A stretch of DNA of 43,161 bases from an uncultured Clostridia bacterium (GCA_938009115.1 CALLHZ010000088.1:1-43161); one strand, 5' to 3'. Counted from the first letter of the stretch, positions 25,008 through 33,218 are shown. Numbers and translations are program-made. Notes: generated by a model from the letters alone, not told the origin.

Positions 25008-25454
25008 ATGAAATACAGCCAGTACCGATTCAAATTTTATCTGAATACCAGCCATTACATCCAGATCGAGGGCAAGCCGGGGCAGCCGCACTCCCATACC
25101 TGGGAAATCTGTCTGGATATGCTCAAGGTTCGGGAAGGATTCATTCAGTTTCATGAAATCGAAGAGAAGATCGAGCGCTTTATTGCGCCGTATCAGGATG
25201 CCATGCTGAATACAACGCCGCCCTTTGACTTGATCAATCCCACCCTGGAGAATTGCTGCGAGTTTTTCAAAGACGGGTTTCAGGCCATCCTGTCCGACAA
25301 CGGATGGCTTCTCCTGATGATCTCCATGAGCGAAACACCCACGAAAGCCTATGTCATCTCGATCATGAACGAAGACGAAGAGACCGTAACAAAAGCCACC
25401 AACTCCCTGATCGATAACATACTGGATGAAATCAAGAAAGCTGAGACAGCGTGA
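25008..25454 (+). CDS. 6-pyruvoyl-tetrahydropterin synthase-like protein, XrtG locus (copy 2)
   Basis: 148 residues. Second PTPS-like protein of the locus: YRFKFYLNTSHYIQ, then the His-x-His zinc pair in PHSHTWEICLDML, and DAMLNTTPPFDLINPTLENC matching the PTPS LNxxxPTxEN block better than copy 1 does. The segment between the first His and HSH (YIQIEGKPGQP) contains Glu but no Cys, so the classical PTPS nucleophile is missing here too. It is only weakly similar to copy 1, so this is an old duplication or independent recruitment. GAGGGGA precedes ATG 25008. Overlaps the next gene by 4 nt (GTGA). Confidence 0.78.
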   Translation: MKYSQYRFKFYLNTSHYIQIEGKPGQPHSHTWEICLDMLKVREGFIQFHEIEEKIERFIAPYQDAMLNTTPPFDLINPTLENCCEFFKDGFQAILSDNGWLLLMISMSETPTKAYVISIMNEDEETVTKATNSLIDNILDEIKKAETA

Positions 25455-26218
25455 GAAAAACTTTGGCGGTCGTACTGCCGGCCTACAATGAAGCAGACAA
25501 CATTCCCCGGCTGACCCAGCGCTGGCAGAAGCAGGCCGAAAGCCTCGCCTTGCGCGGGGCGGAGCTTGAGATCCTGATCGTTGATGATGGCAGCGGTGAC
25601 GCAACGCGCATCGTGGGCGATGCCCAAGTCCGGGCCTATCCCAATGTGAGGCTTCTGGCGCATCCCGTCAATAAGGGGTTGGGCGAGGCCCTCAAGACCG
25701 GCTTGTCTTTTGCGCTGGACAGCATGGACGACTGCCCTTGGGTGGTTGTGATGGATTGTGACAATACCCACGATCCGGCCTATATCCTGCCGATGATCGA
25801 CGCCATGGACGGGTCGGAGGACACGGACGTGGTGATTGCATCCCGGTATCGGAAGGGCTCCGAGGTCCACGGCGTTCCGTTCTACCGGTTTTTTGTCAGC
25901 TACGGCGCCCGGTTTGTCTACACGCTCTCCCTGCATATCAGGAACGTCCGGGACTATACCTGCGGCTACCGGCTGTACCGCACCGCCTCTCTTCGGGCCG
26001 TGCGGGACCGCTTTGGCGAAGAGTGGATCCGGGAAACCGGCTTTGCCTGCATGGTCGAGCTGCTGTATAAATTATATCTGACCGGTGCCCGGATGAAGGA
26101 AGTGCCTTTTTCACTGCGTTATGACGAAAAGCTGGGGGACAGCAAAATGCAGGTGGCCCGCACCACGAGCCGCAGCCTTGCCCTGATCCGAAAGCTCAGA
26201 AAGATTCGAATGGGATGA
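25451..26218 (+). CDS. Glycosyltransferase family 2, DPM1/polyprenyl-phosphate type
   Basis: 255 residues, one GT-A domain without TM segments. Motifs: VVLPAYNEADNIPRL, ILIVDDGSGDATRI, HPVNKGLGEALKTGL, the metal-binding VVMDCDNTHDPAYI, and VIASRYRKGSEVHG. The later DYTCGYRLYR is typical of dolichol-/undecaprenyl-phosphate mannosyl- or glucosyltransferases. Such enzymes charge the lipid carrier on the inner face of the membrane, and the GtrA gene immediately downstream (4-nt overlap) would flip it. The acceptor and sugar cannot be told from sequence. Confidence 0.88.
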   Translation: MRKTLAVVLPAYNEADNIPRLTQRWQKQAESLALRGAELEILIVDDGSGDATRIVGDAQVRAYPNVRLLAHPVNKGLGEALKTGLSFALDSMDDCPWVVVMDCDNTHDPAYILPMIDAMDGSEDTDVVIASRYRKGSEVHGVPFYRFFVSYGARFVYTLSLHIRNVRDYTCGYRLYRTASLRAVRDRFGEEWIRETGFACMVELLYKLYLTGARMKEVPFSLRYDEKLGDSKMQVARTTSRSLALIRKLRKIRMG

Positions 26219-26676
26219 TGAAGGAGAATGGAGCAGATAAAAACCTGCTGAGGACTTTGAAGAGCGCGCCGCCGATCCTGCGCTATTTTTTGATTTCCTG
26301 TCTGGCTACTGTCATGGATGTGGTTTTAGTCTGGCTGTTGTACAAGCGAATGGGCTATCCTGTCGTGCCATCCAATACCATCGGCGTCGTCACAGGATTT
26401 TTGATCAGTTATCTGTTGTCCGCCCGGTTTGTTTTTCCGGCAGCCTCAGGGATGCGGGGCTTCGGCGTCTTTTTCTTCACTTTTATCGGAGGTCTTGTGC
26501 TGGCCGACGCTTTGATCTATTGGGGCGAAACGGATCTCTTTACTGCGATCCCCTCGCCTTTGAGTTTTCTTGCCAGTAAAGGGCTGTCCATTGCCGTTCC
26601 CTTCTTTGTCATGTATTTTGTGCGACGCGCTCTGTATGGATATCTTGAAAGAAGAGATCGCCATGGCAAACACTGA
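26215..26676 (+). CDS. GtrA family membrane protein (lipid-linked sugar flippase)
   Basis: 153 residues with four TM segments and the GtrA pattern: RYFLISCLATVMDVVLVWLL, then NTIGVVTGFLISYLLSARFVF, a third TM around FFTFIGGLVLADALIYW, and KGLSIAVPFFVMYFVRRALYGY. GtrA proteins are thought to flip polyprenyl-phosphate sugars made by a partner GT2, encoded directly upstream. The stop is overlapped 14 nt by the next gene, continuing the operon. Confidence 0.87.
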   Translation: MMKENGADKNLLRTLKSAPPILRYFLISCLATVMDVVLVWLLYKRMGYPVVPSNTIGVVTGFLISYLLSARFVFPAASGMRGFGVFFFTFIGGLVLADALIYWGETDLFTAIPSPLSFLASKGLSIAVPFFVMYFVRRALYGYLERRDRHGKH

Positions 26677-29131
26677 GAAAAACCGCACATTTCAATGGCT
26701 CCTTTCCGTCGTGGTCCTTGCCGCCGTATCGCTTATGATATCCCGTATCATGTGGGACGGCGCCTTTTACGGCAGCGGAAACGACATCTGGGGCCATCTG
26801 TTCAAAACAGAAGTGATGTACGAAGGCCTTTGCAGCGGTAACGGCTATCCGCTTTACACCCCTTATTGGTACAACGGGATCCAGTTGTACCGGTACTGGC
26901 CTCCTTTATCGTACTATGCGCTGGCAGGCCTGCGCTTCCTGACCGGAGGCGATATGCAGGTCGCTTATTACCTCTATTTTGCTCTTTCCGCCTTTCTCGG
27001 CGGGCTTCCCTGGATCCTCCTGGGACACCGGAACCGCAGGCCATTCCTGGGATTGACCATCGCGCTGTTCTGGTTCTTTATGCCTGATAACATCAGGGTT
27101 TTTCTGAACGAAGGAAATCTGCCAAGAATGCTGGCCATCACCCTGATCCCCTACCTCATTTTATTTTTGTGGCTTTACTTGAGGGAAAACAAAAGCCTTG
27201 CGCTCCTGGGCCTGATCCTGATTTCTGCTCTCATGGTGCTGGCCCATGTGATGATCGCCGCCATGTCGGGGATCGCGGTCTTTGTATTTCTTGTTTTTGA
27301 TTGCGTGCGCAGCCGGCAGTTCATCCGCGGACTGGTTGTCCTGGCAGCTATGCTTGCGGGGATCATGCTCACCGGTGTCTGGCTGGTCCCGGCGCTGTCG
27401 GGCGGGCTGGTGTCCATGAACGCTTCTTCCACGGCAGTGGTCATGCAAGCCCTGGCCTTCGACTTCGCACACCAGCTGAATCCCTTGGCCAGGTTGGCCG
27501 ATGCCGGACCGTTTTACTTTGGACTGGCTGCAGTGGTGCTGTCTCTGGTGGGCGGCGTCTTTGCGCCCAAAGGAAAACGGGCGGGTTATTACTTCACTCT
27601 GCTGCTGGTGATCGCAATAACGCCGGCGTTCATACCGATCCTGCTCCAGTTCCCCGCCAGCGAGCTCTTCTGGATGATCCGGTTCACTTCTTTTGCCTAC
27701 GCTTTTTTCTTTTTCTCCCTGATGGAGTGGGAAACCTTGCGGAGATGGGCCTGCATCATGTTTGCGGCTGTCCTTCTGCTGGATTGCCTGCCGTCTCTGT
27801 CCTTCGACCGCTATGCTGTGGATCATTCAAGGACGCTGGTCCATGAGCTGGAAACGATCAAAGGAAGCACAAGCCAGCGGGCCGCGATCATGGATCTGAG
27901 CGTGTTCGGCTCCTATCCCGCCTGGGCCCTGTGTACCGGAAGAGATGCGATTTCCTATACCTATGGCTGGGCCTGGCAGGGCGCTGAGACTGCCCCGAAC
28001 ATCGTGTTGCTCAACACAGCGCTGGAGGCGGAAAATTATCTGTATCTTTTCGATCGCAGCCTTGAGCTTGGCAACGACACTGTGGCGATCCATGCCGAGG
28101 CTGTCGGAAAGGCGATGCGGACCGAAAAGGATATGATTTCCGAGGCGGCCATGTCGGGGTACAGGCTGGTGCGCAAAACCGATAAAATGTATATTTTCCA
28201 TGTGGACACACCGCCGGAATTCGGTGTGATCACCGATTATGAAGGGATCGCCATCGGCGCTTTTGCCGATACGGTCCCGCTGTACTTTCCCTCGTTTTCC
28301 ATGGGGGTTTCCGATGCGCTGGACGATTACGACATCGGGGATTTTGACGGCTATGAAACGGTATTTCTTTCCGGCTTCACTTATCGGGATCAGGCGGCTG
28401 CGGAGGACCTGGTCCGCATCTTGGCAGCGCGAGGCACCCGGATCGTGATCGACGTCACCCACGTGCCCTTCGACCCTGTCACCCAACGGATGAATTTTCT
28501 TGGAGTAAGTGTTTCGGGGGTGTCCTTCGTCAATCATTTCCCGGATATGTATTACGGAGATTCCAAAGTGCTGGCGGGAAGCTTCTCGCCGGAATACGAC
28601 ACTTGGAACACCCAGTACCTTGTGCAGGTGGAGCATGTGACCGGCTATGCGGACTATTCCCAGGAGCGGCTGGTGTGGGCCGGCTACAATGATGATCCGA
28701 ACATCGTGTTCCTCGGATTCAATCTGATGTTCCACGCTATCGACACCAGGGACCAGGAGGTCTTTCGACTTCTGAGCTCGCTCCTGGACGTTCCTTATCA
28801 GAAACTGCCCAGCCGGGAACTGGTCCCGCTGGATATCGAGCACAGCCCCGCGGGCATGCGCATCCGCTCTGCTTATGATGGCGTCAATACCACGCTGGCC
28901 TGGCAGGATATCTTCGAAGCCTCTTACGAGCTGGGCAATCAAAGCAATCTGATGGTGGTCCGGCAGGGCGTCACGGATATTCGCTTTCGTTATCCCCTGG
29001 GACCCCAAGGGATGAGACTGAGCATTGCCGGAGTGTTGGCGTCTCTTATGGTTCTCTTTGCCGAAGGGCGACGGCGCCGGGCGTATAAAAATGCCGCGCT
29101 CTCCGGAAACAGTGGTTCCGATTTGCGGTGA
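26663..29131 (+). CDS. Large membrane protein, PTPS_related (PF10131)-like, putative glycosyltransferase
   Basis: 822 residues from ATG 26663 (an upstream in-frame ATG at 26636 lies further inside gtrA). TM1 is at about residues 12-28. Immediately after comes the conserved luminal loop GNDIWGHLFKTEVMYEGL and YTPYWYNGIQLYRYWPPLSY, typical of the PF10131 group and reminiscent of GT-C enzymes, whose first loop carries an acidic catalytic residue. About 11-12 TM segments end near residue 385. The final 400 residues form an extracytoplasmic domain and a last TM (LSIAGVLASLMVLFAEG). As a GT-C-like enzyme it could transfer the flipped lipid-linked sugar to a protein or polymer outside. Last gene of the XrtG unit. 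Confidence 0.75.
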   Translation: MANTEKNRTFQWLLSVVVLAAVSLMISRIMWDGAFYGSGNDIWGHLFKTEVMYEGLCSGNGYPLYTPYWYNGIQLYRYWPPLSYYALAGLRFLTGGDMQVAYYLYFALSAFLGGLPWILLGHRNRRPFLGLTIALFWFFMPDNIRVFLNEGNLPRMLAITLIPYLILFLWLYLRENKSLALLGLILISALMVLAHVMIAAMSGIAVFVFLVFDCVRSRQFIRGLVVLAAMLAGIMLTGVWLVPALSGGLVSMNASSTAVVMQALAFDFAHQLNPLARLADAGPFYFGLAAVVLSLVGGVFAPKGKRAGYYFTLLLVIAITPAFIPILLQFPASELFWMIRFTSFAYAFFFFSLMEWETLRRWACIMFAAVLLLDCLPSLSFDRYAVDHSRTLVHELETIKGSTSQRAAIMDLSVFGSYPAWALCTGRDAISYTYGWAWQGAETAPNIVLLNTALEAENYLYLFDRSLELGNDTVAIHAEAVGKAMRTEKDMISEAAMSGYRLVRKTDKMYIFHVDTPPEFGVITDYEGIAIGAFADTVPLYFPSFSMGVSDALDDYDIGDFDGYETVFLSGFTYRDQAAAEDLVRILAARGTRIVIDVTHVPFDPVTQRMNFLGVSVSGVSFVNHFPDMYYGDSKVLAGSFSPEYDTWNTQYLVQVEHVTGYADYSQERLVWAGYNDDPNIVFLGFNLMFHAIDTRDQEVFRLLSSLLDVPYQKLPSRELVPLDIEHSPAGMRIRSAYDGVNTTLAWQDIFEASYELGNQSNLMVVRQGVTDIRFRYPLGPQGMRLSIAGVLASLMVLFAEGRRRRAYKNAALSGNSGSDLR

Positions 29132-29144
29132 AACAAGTTATAAT
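29116..29144 (+). promoter_or_regulatory. Candidate promoter for the kinase-like/ZIP/DAPAL/aldolase genes
   Basis: -10 TATAAT (29139-29144) with a weak -35 TTCCGA (29116-29121) and 17-bp spacer, starting inside the end of the PF10131-like gene. Confidence 0.45.
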
Positions 29145-29183
29145 GGTCGTGCGCCAATGACTAAGCGATAACAGGAGGATCTC

Positions 29184-29798
29184 ATGAATCAAAAAGTAAT
29201 CACCATCGGGCGGGAATTTGGAAGCGGCGGCCGGGAGATCGGCATTCAGCTTGCCAAGCGTCTGGACATTCCTTTTTATGATAAAGAGTTGCTCAAACTG
29301 GTCTCCAGAGACGGGGACCTTGATGAAAAATTTCTGGCTGCCAACGAAGAGAAGGCTCCGGACCTGAGCGCTCCTTCTCTGGGCCGCATGGCGATGGCCG
29401 CTTTTTACCAGCCGTCGCTGTCGGACACGATTTTTATCGAGCAATCCAGGATCATCCGTGCCTTGGCCGCGAAGGGTCCCTGCGTCATCGTCGGACGCTG
29501 CGCGGACTACGTGCTGAAAGACGAAGGCAGCGTCGATATTTTTGTATCGGCAGGCATAGAATACCGTATCCGGCGGAAAAGGGCCGTGGCGCCGGAAAAA
29601 AGCGGTTGGTCCGATGAGGAAATGGAAAAATACATCCGGGAAGCTGACAAGCAGCGGATGAAATACTATGAGCACTACACGGGACGCCGCTGGGGCCGGG
29701 TGGAAAATTATCACCTGTGCCTTTTTGTAGATCATGTGGGTGTTCAGGGTGCCGTAGAAACGATCCTGACTTATTTGGAGAACTGGGACCGGATATGA
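29184..29798 (+). CDS. Cytidylate kinase-like family protein
   Basis: 204 residues. The N-terminal P-loop-like motif is ITIGREFGSGGREIG (about residues 6-20), followed by LAKRLDIPFYDKELL, the standard opening of the PF13189 cytidylate-kinase-like group. CVIVGRCADYVL and the Arg-rich RIRRKRA lid region also fit. True Cmk differs in the N-terminus and acceptor site, so CMP kinase activity is uncertain; these proteins are common in Clostridia with unknown substrates. AGGAGG lies 5 nt upstream. Its stop overlaps the ZIP gene start by 4 nt. Confidence 0.88.
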   Translation: MNQKVITIGREFGSGGREIGIQLAKRLDIPFYDKELLKLVSRDGDLDEKFLAANEEKAPDLSAPSLGRMAMAAFYQPSLSDTIFIEQSRIIRALAAKGPCVIVGRCADYVLKDEGSVDIFVSAGIEYRIRRKRAVAPEKSGWSDEEMEKYIREADKQRMKYYEHYTGRRWGRVENYHLCLFVDHVGVQGAVETILTYLENWDRI

Positions 29799-30646
29799 GT
29801 TTGTTGACCTGGGTGCTGTTGATCACCGCTGTCGCCGGAATCGGCGGCACCGGCGCCGGCGCTGCGATATGCGCTTGTTTTCGAAAAGACTCCAAGAAAA
29901 CTGTCAGCCTGCTCCTCAGCTTTGCCGGCGGTGTGATGCTGTCCGTCGTCTGTTTTGACTTGATCATGGAAACTTTGTTTCCCGGAGGCGCGACTGAATC
30001 TGCAAATTTGTCATTGGCCATTGCCGGCATTCTGACCGGTTACGGCGTGGTCGCGCTGCTGAACTATCTGATCGACTACAAAACCAATCCGGAGGTCCCC
30101 CACGTGGACTCCTGCCACCCCAGGACAGCGGACGATCTGGACGAGCTGATCCACAGCGACCATCTTCAGGTCCACATGGGACAGCACTCCGATCTCTTCG
30201 TAGCCGGCATCATCATGGCTTCTGCCATCGCGCTTCACAACTTTCCGGAAGGAATGATCATCGGCGCTGCGTATGCAGGCGACGGAGCAGTTTCTCTTTG
30301 GGATGGAAGCGGATGGGTCGTAGCGCTGATCATCGGGATCCACAATGTTCCGGAAGGCATGGCTGTGGCCGTTCCCCTCATGGCAGGCGGGATGAGCAAG
30401 CCCAAAGCCATTGCTGTTACCGCTGTCACCGGCGTGCCCACGGTCTTGGGCGCCGCCATCGGGTATATGCTGGGATCTGTCAGCCCTCTGTGGCATGCCG
30501 TTTCTCTCAGCTTTGCCAGCGGCGCCATGTTGTACGTGGTGTTCGGCGAGCTGCTGCCGGAGTCCATCCTGATGTGGCGCTCAAAGCTGCCTGCAGCATC
30601 CATGATCTTTGGCATGCTGCTGGGGCTCATATTGATTTACGGATAG
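29795..30646 (+). CDS. ZIP family divalent metal transporter
   Basis: 283 residues with about eight TM segments. The ZIP metal site in TM4 and TM5 is clear: HNFPEGMIIGAAYA (about residue 146) and HNVPEGMAVAVP (about residue 182). A His-rich variable loop (HVDSCHPR, HSDHLQVHMGQHSD) lies between TM3 and TM4. It imports Zn, or possibly Fe/Mn, into the cytoplasm. The start at ATG 29795 is coupled to the previous gene (ATGA); upstream in-frame sequence is the overlapping kinase-like gene. Confidence 0.93.
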   Translation: MSLLTWVLLITAVAGIGGTGAGAAICACFRKDSKKTVSLLLSFAGGVMLSVVCFDLIMETLFPGGATESANLSLAIAGILTGYGVVALLNYLIDYKTNPEVPHVDSCHPRTADDLDELIHSDHLQVHMGQHSDLFVAGIIMASAIALHNFPEGMIIGAAYAGDGAVSLWDGSGWVVALIIGIHNVPEGMAVAVPLMAGGMSKPKAIAVTAVTGVPTVLGAAIGYMLGSVSPLWHAVSLSFASGAMLYVVFGELLPESILMWRSKLPAASMIFGMLLGLILIYG

Positions 30647-30663
30647 CGGAAGGATCGTACGAT

Positions 30664-31857
30664 ATGAAATGGATCGATAATCAACTGAGGCAAACACCAC
30701 CGGCAGTCACAACGGCTGTGGGCCGAAAGGCGGCGCGGAAGGCCAGGAATTTTCACCGCAGCATCCCGTCCTATGCCGTTACTCCGCTTGCGGAACTGAA
30801 GGGACTTTCCGGGACCCTGGGCCTGGGGCGCATTTGGGTCAAGGACGAATCCCGTCGGTTCGGGATCAATTCCTTTAAAGGATTGGGCGGCGCCTATGCG
30901 ATCGGGACTTACCTGGCCCAAAGGCTCGGCATGGATATCTGCGAGCTGCCTTACGAGAAAATGGTTTCAGCCGGGATCAAAGAGCGGTTGGGCGAAATCA
31001 CCTTTGTGTCCACCACCGACGGAAACCACGGCCGGGGCGTTGCCTGGACAGCTCAGAAGCTGGGACAGAAGTGCGTGATCTTTATGCCCAAGGGTTCGTC
31101 TCCGGAGCGGTTGGCCAACATCCGGGCGCTGGGCGCGGAGGCCGAGATCACAGACTTGAATTACGACGACACGATCCGTATGGCTGCAGCCCTTGCCGAA
31201 AAGAACGGCTGGGTGACGGTCCAGGACAAAGACTGGGAAGGGTACACCGACATCCCGCTCTGGATCATGCAGGGCTATGCGGTGATGGCACTGGAGTGCT
31301 TCGAGGAACTGGAGTCTCAGAAAACCAAACCCACCCACGTGTTTCTCCAGGCCGGCGTTGGCTCCATGGCTGCTGCAGTCACGGGTTTTCTGGCTGATGC
31401 CTATGGAGCGGACTGCCCGAAGATCGTGATCCTGGAATCGGAACAGGCGGACTGCTACTATCGCACTGCAGCAGCAAACGACGGGACGCTTCATCTGGTA
31501 GGCGGCGAAATGGACACCATCATGGCAGGCCTTGCCTGCGGCGAACCCACGAATCTGGGCTGGCCCACCCTGAGGGACCATGCCTGGGGGTTTGTTTCCC
31601 TGGAGGACAGCATCACCGCCACGGGCATGCGGATCCTGACGGCTCCCGTCTCCGGGGACCCGCGCGTCATTTCCGGCGAATCCGGCGCCGTGGGACTTGG
31701 CTTGTGCTATGCCTTGATGACCGATGAGCGATACAACGATCTGCGCGACAAGCTGGAACTGAATGCAGGGTCCAGTGTGCTGTGCTTCAGCACCGAGGGA
31801 GATACAGACCGAAACAATTACAGGAAGATCGTCTGGGAGGGCGCCTGGGCGAAATAG
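30664..31857 (+). CDS. ygeX: Diaminopropionate ammonia-lyase
   Basis: 397 residues, the usual length. A fold-type II PLP enzyme converting 2,3-diaminopropionate to pyruvate and two ammonia. PLP lysine is Lys72 in RFGINSFKGLGGAYA. Other family blocks are VSTTDGNHGRGVAWTAQ, VQDKDWEGYTDIP, the Gly-rich phosphate loop AGVGSMAAAV, and GLACGEPTNLGW. It follows the ZIP gene by 17 nt and precedes a PLP lyase/aldolase by 29 nt, consistent with amino-acid catabolism for energy or nitrogen. Confidence 0.95.
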   Translation: MKWIDNQLRQTPPAVTTAVGRKAARKARNFHRSIPSYAVTPLAELKGLSGTLGLGRIWVKDESRRFGINSFKGLGGAYAIGTYLAQRLGMDICELPYEKMVSAGIKERLGEITFVSTTDGNHGRGVAWTAQKLGQKCVIFMPKGSSPERLANIRALGAEAEITDLNYDDTIRMAAALAEKNGWVTVQDKDWEGYTDIPLWIMQGYAVMALECFEELESQKTKPTHVFLQAGVGSMAAAVTGFLADAYGADCPKIVILESEQADCYYRTAAANDGTLHLVGGEMDTIMAGLACGEPTNLGWPTLRDHAWGFVSLEDSITATGMRILTAPVSGDPRVISGESGAVGLGLCYALMTDERYNDLRDKLELNAGSSVLCFSTEGDTDRNNYRKIVWEGAWAK

Positions 31858-31886
31858 AGGAAAGAGAAAGAAAGGGAAACGATATC

Positions 31887-32924
31887 ATGATCATGTTCTA
31901 CTGCGATTACAACGAAGGTGCACATCCCTCCATCATGAAGCTGCTCAACGAAACCAATCTGGAACAGCACGAAGGCTACAGCGAGGATCGGTATACTGTG
32001 GAAGCCAGGCGTCTCATCCGCCAGGCCTGCGGGACCGAAGCTGTGGATGTGCACATCCTGGTCGGCGGGACCCAGACTAACATGACGGTCATTTCTGCGG
32101 CGCTTCGGACCCATCAGGGTGTGATTTCCGTAGACACCGGTCATATCAACCGGCACGAAACAGGGACCATCGAGGCCCACGGCCACAAGGTTCTGGCTCT
32201 GCCCGGCGAAAACGGAAAAATCAACGCACAGCAGGTGGCAGCGTACTGTTATGAGCACTTTCATGACGAGTCCTTCGAGCATACCGTACAACCGAAAATG
32301 GTCTATGTGTCCAGCCCGACGGAATTGGGTTCCATCTATACCAGGCAGGAGCTGTCGGAGCTGCGCCGCGTCTGCGACGAGTACGGCTTGTACTTGTTCC
32401 TGGACGGCGCACGGCTTGGTTATGGTCTTGCGGCACCCGGCAACGATTTGGATCTGCCTTTCCTTGCGGAGACCTGCGACGTATTTTATATCGGCGGCAC
32501 CAAGCAGGGCGCATTGTTCGGCGAGGCTGTCGTGATCCGGAACGAAGAGCTGAAAAAAGATTTCCGCTACATCATCAAGCAAAACGGCGGTATGTTTGCC
32601 AAGGGCCGGCTGCTGGCCCTGCAGTTTATCGGTCTGTTTACCGATGACTTGTATATGAAGCTTTCCCGTCATGCTATCGCCATGGCCATGAAAATCAAAA
32701 ATAGTCTGACTGCCATGGGCATTTCTTTCCTCATTGACAGTCCCACCAACCAGCAATTCCCGATTTTCCCGGATGAACTGCTGCCCCGGATCGCCGAAAA
32801 CTACGGCTTTTCCTATGAGAAGCGCATCGACGAAGGGCACAGCGCCATCCGTTTCTGCACCTCCTGGGCCACAAAAGAAGAAAATGTGGATTCCCTGCTT
32901 GCAGATATTAAAAAAATGATGTAA
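31887..32924 (+). CDS. Low-specificity L-threonine aldolase-type PLP enzyme
   Basis: 345 residues of the beta-eliminating lyase/threonine aldolase family (PF01212). PLP lysine is Lys206 in YIGGTKQGALFGEAVV; Asp173 in LFLDGARLGYGL contacts the PLP pyridine nitrogen; EGYSEDRYTVEARRLI and LVGGTQTNMTVISAAL are family blocks. It would cleave L-threonine or a related beta-hydroxy amino acid to glycine and an aldehyde, but other substrates are possible. AAAGGGA precedes ATG 31887. Being next to diaminopropionate ammonia-lyase, it may serve the same catabolic route. Confidence 0.88.
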   Translation: MIMFYCDYNEGAHPSIMKLLNETNLEQHEGYSEDRYTVEARRLIRQACGTEAVDVHILVGGTQTNMTVISAALRTHQGVISVDTGHINRHETGTIEAHGHKVLALPGENGKINAQQVAAYCYEHFHDESFEHTVQPKMVYVSSPTELGSIYTRQELSELRRVCDEYGLYLFLDGARLGYGLAAPGNDLDLPFLAETCDVFYIGGTKQGALFGEAVVIRNEELKKDFRYIIKQNGGMFAKGRLLALQFIGLFTDDLYMKLSRHAIAMAMKIKNSLTAMGISFLIDSPTNQQFPIFPDELLPRIAENYGFSYEKRIDEGHSAIRFCTSWATKEENVDSLLADIKKMM

Positions 32925-32932
32925 CATATTCA

Positions 32933-32956
32933 AGCGGGGCTCCGGAAAGCCCCGCT
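32933..32956 (+). terminator. Terminator-like hairpin after the aldolase gene
   Basis: Perfect 9-bp stem AGCGGGGCT / AGCCCCGCT with a 6-nt loop, directly after the stop and 5 nt before the tRNA. No T-run follows, so it may instead separate or mature the tRNA from upstream RNA. Confidence 0.5.
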
Positions 32957-32961
32957 CATAC

Positions 32962-33037
32962 GGGGAATTAGCTCAGCTGGGAGAGCGCATGGTTCGCAAT
33001 CATGAGGTCAGGGGTTCGATCCCCCTATTCTCCACCA
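32962..33037 (+). tRNA. tRNA-Ala (anticodon CGC)
   Basis: A 76-nt cloverleaf with encoded CCA. Acceptor GGGGAAT pairs with ATTCTCC and includes the G3-U70 alanine identity pair. D-stem GCTC/GAGC, anticodon stem CATGG/TCATG with loop TTCGCAA (anticodon CGC, reading GCG), T-stem AGGGG/CCCCT with loop TTCGATC. Discriminator base A73. Confidence 0.95.
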
Positions 33038-33040
33038 AGG

Positions 33041-33072
33041 AAACCGGAAGTCGAAAGACTTCCGGTTTTATG
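33041..33072 (+). terminator. tRNA terminator
   Basis: Perfect 12-bp stem AAACCGGAAGTC / GACTTCCGGTTT with GAAA loop, followed by TATGT, starting 4 nt after the tRNA CCA. Confidence 0.85.
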
Positions 33073-33080
33073 TCGGGTAT

Positions 33081-33176
33081 ATTCGGGGGATCGAACCCGA
33101 AAGGGCGCGACCGTGGCGGAAAAGTCCTGGGGACTTCCGAGCAGAATCACTGCGTAAGAATGCAGTTATAAAAACA
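33081..33176 (+). other. Structured element with T-arm complement downstream of tRNA-Ala
   Basis: No gene is seen. 33085-33098 (GGGGGATCGAACCC) is the exact reverse complement of the tRNA T-arm at 33012-33025. Within the element TTCGGG/CCCGAA, AAGTCC/GGACTT (33122-33136) and ACTGC/GCAGT (33149-33166) can each form a small hairpin, so it may be a structured RNA, an antisense of the T-arm, or a tRNA-gene fragment in inverted orientation left by recombination. From memory similar tails follow tRNAs in other Clostridia, which I cannot verify. Confidence 0.4.
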
Positions 33177-33218
33177 TTGCCATGTATAACGGAAGGCTGT
33201 CGACAGTTGCTGTTCCGC

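Noticed and set aside
27827..29008. Minus-strand open frame of 393 codons
   Set aside because: Antisense to the PF10131-like gene; His/Arg/Gln-rich composition typical of a shadow frame.
31818..32933. Minus-strand open frame of 371 codons
   Set aside because: Antisense to the threonine-aldolase-type gene, whose PLP motifs are clear.
32989..33171. Plus-strand frame of 60 codons over the tRNA
   Set aside because: It reads through tRNA-Ala, its terminator and the T-arm-complement element; a common false ORF at tRNA genes.
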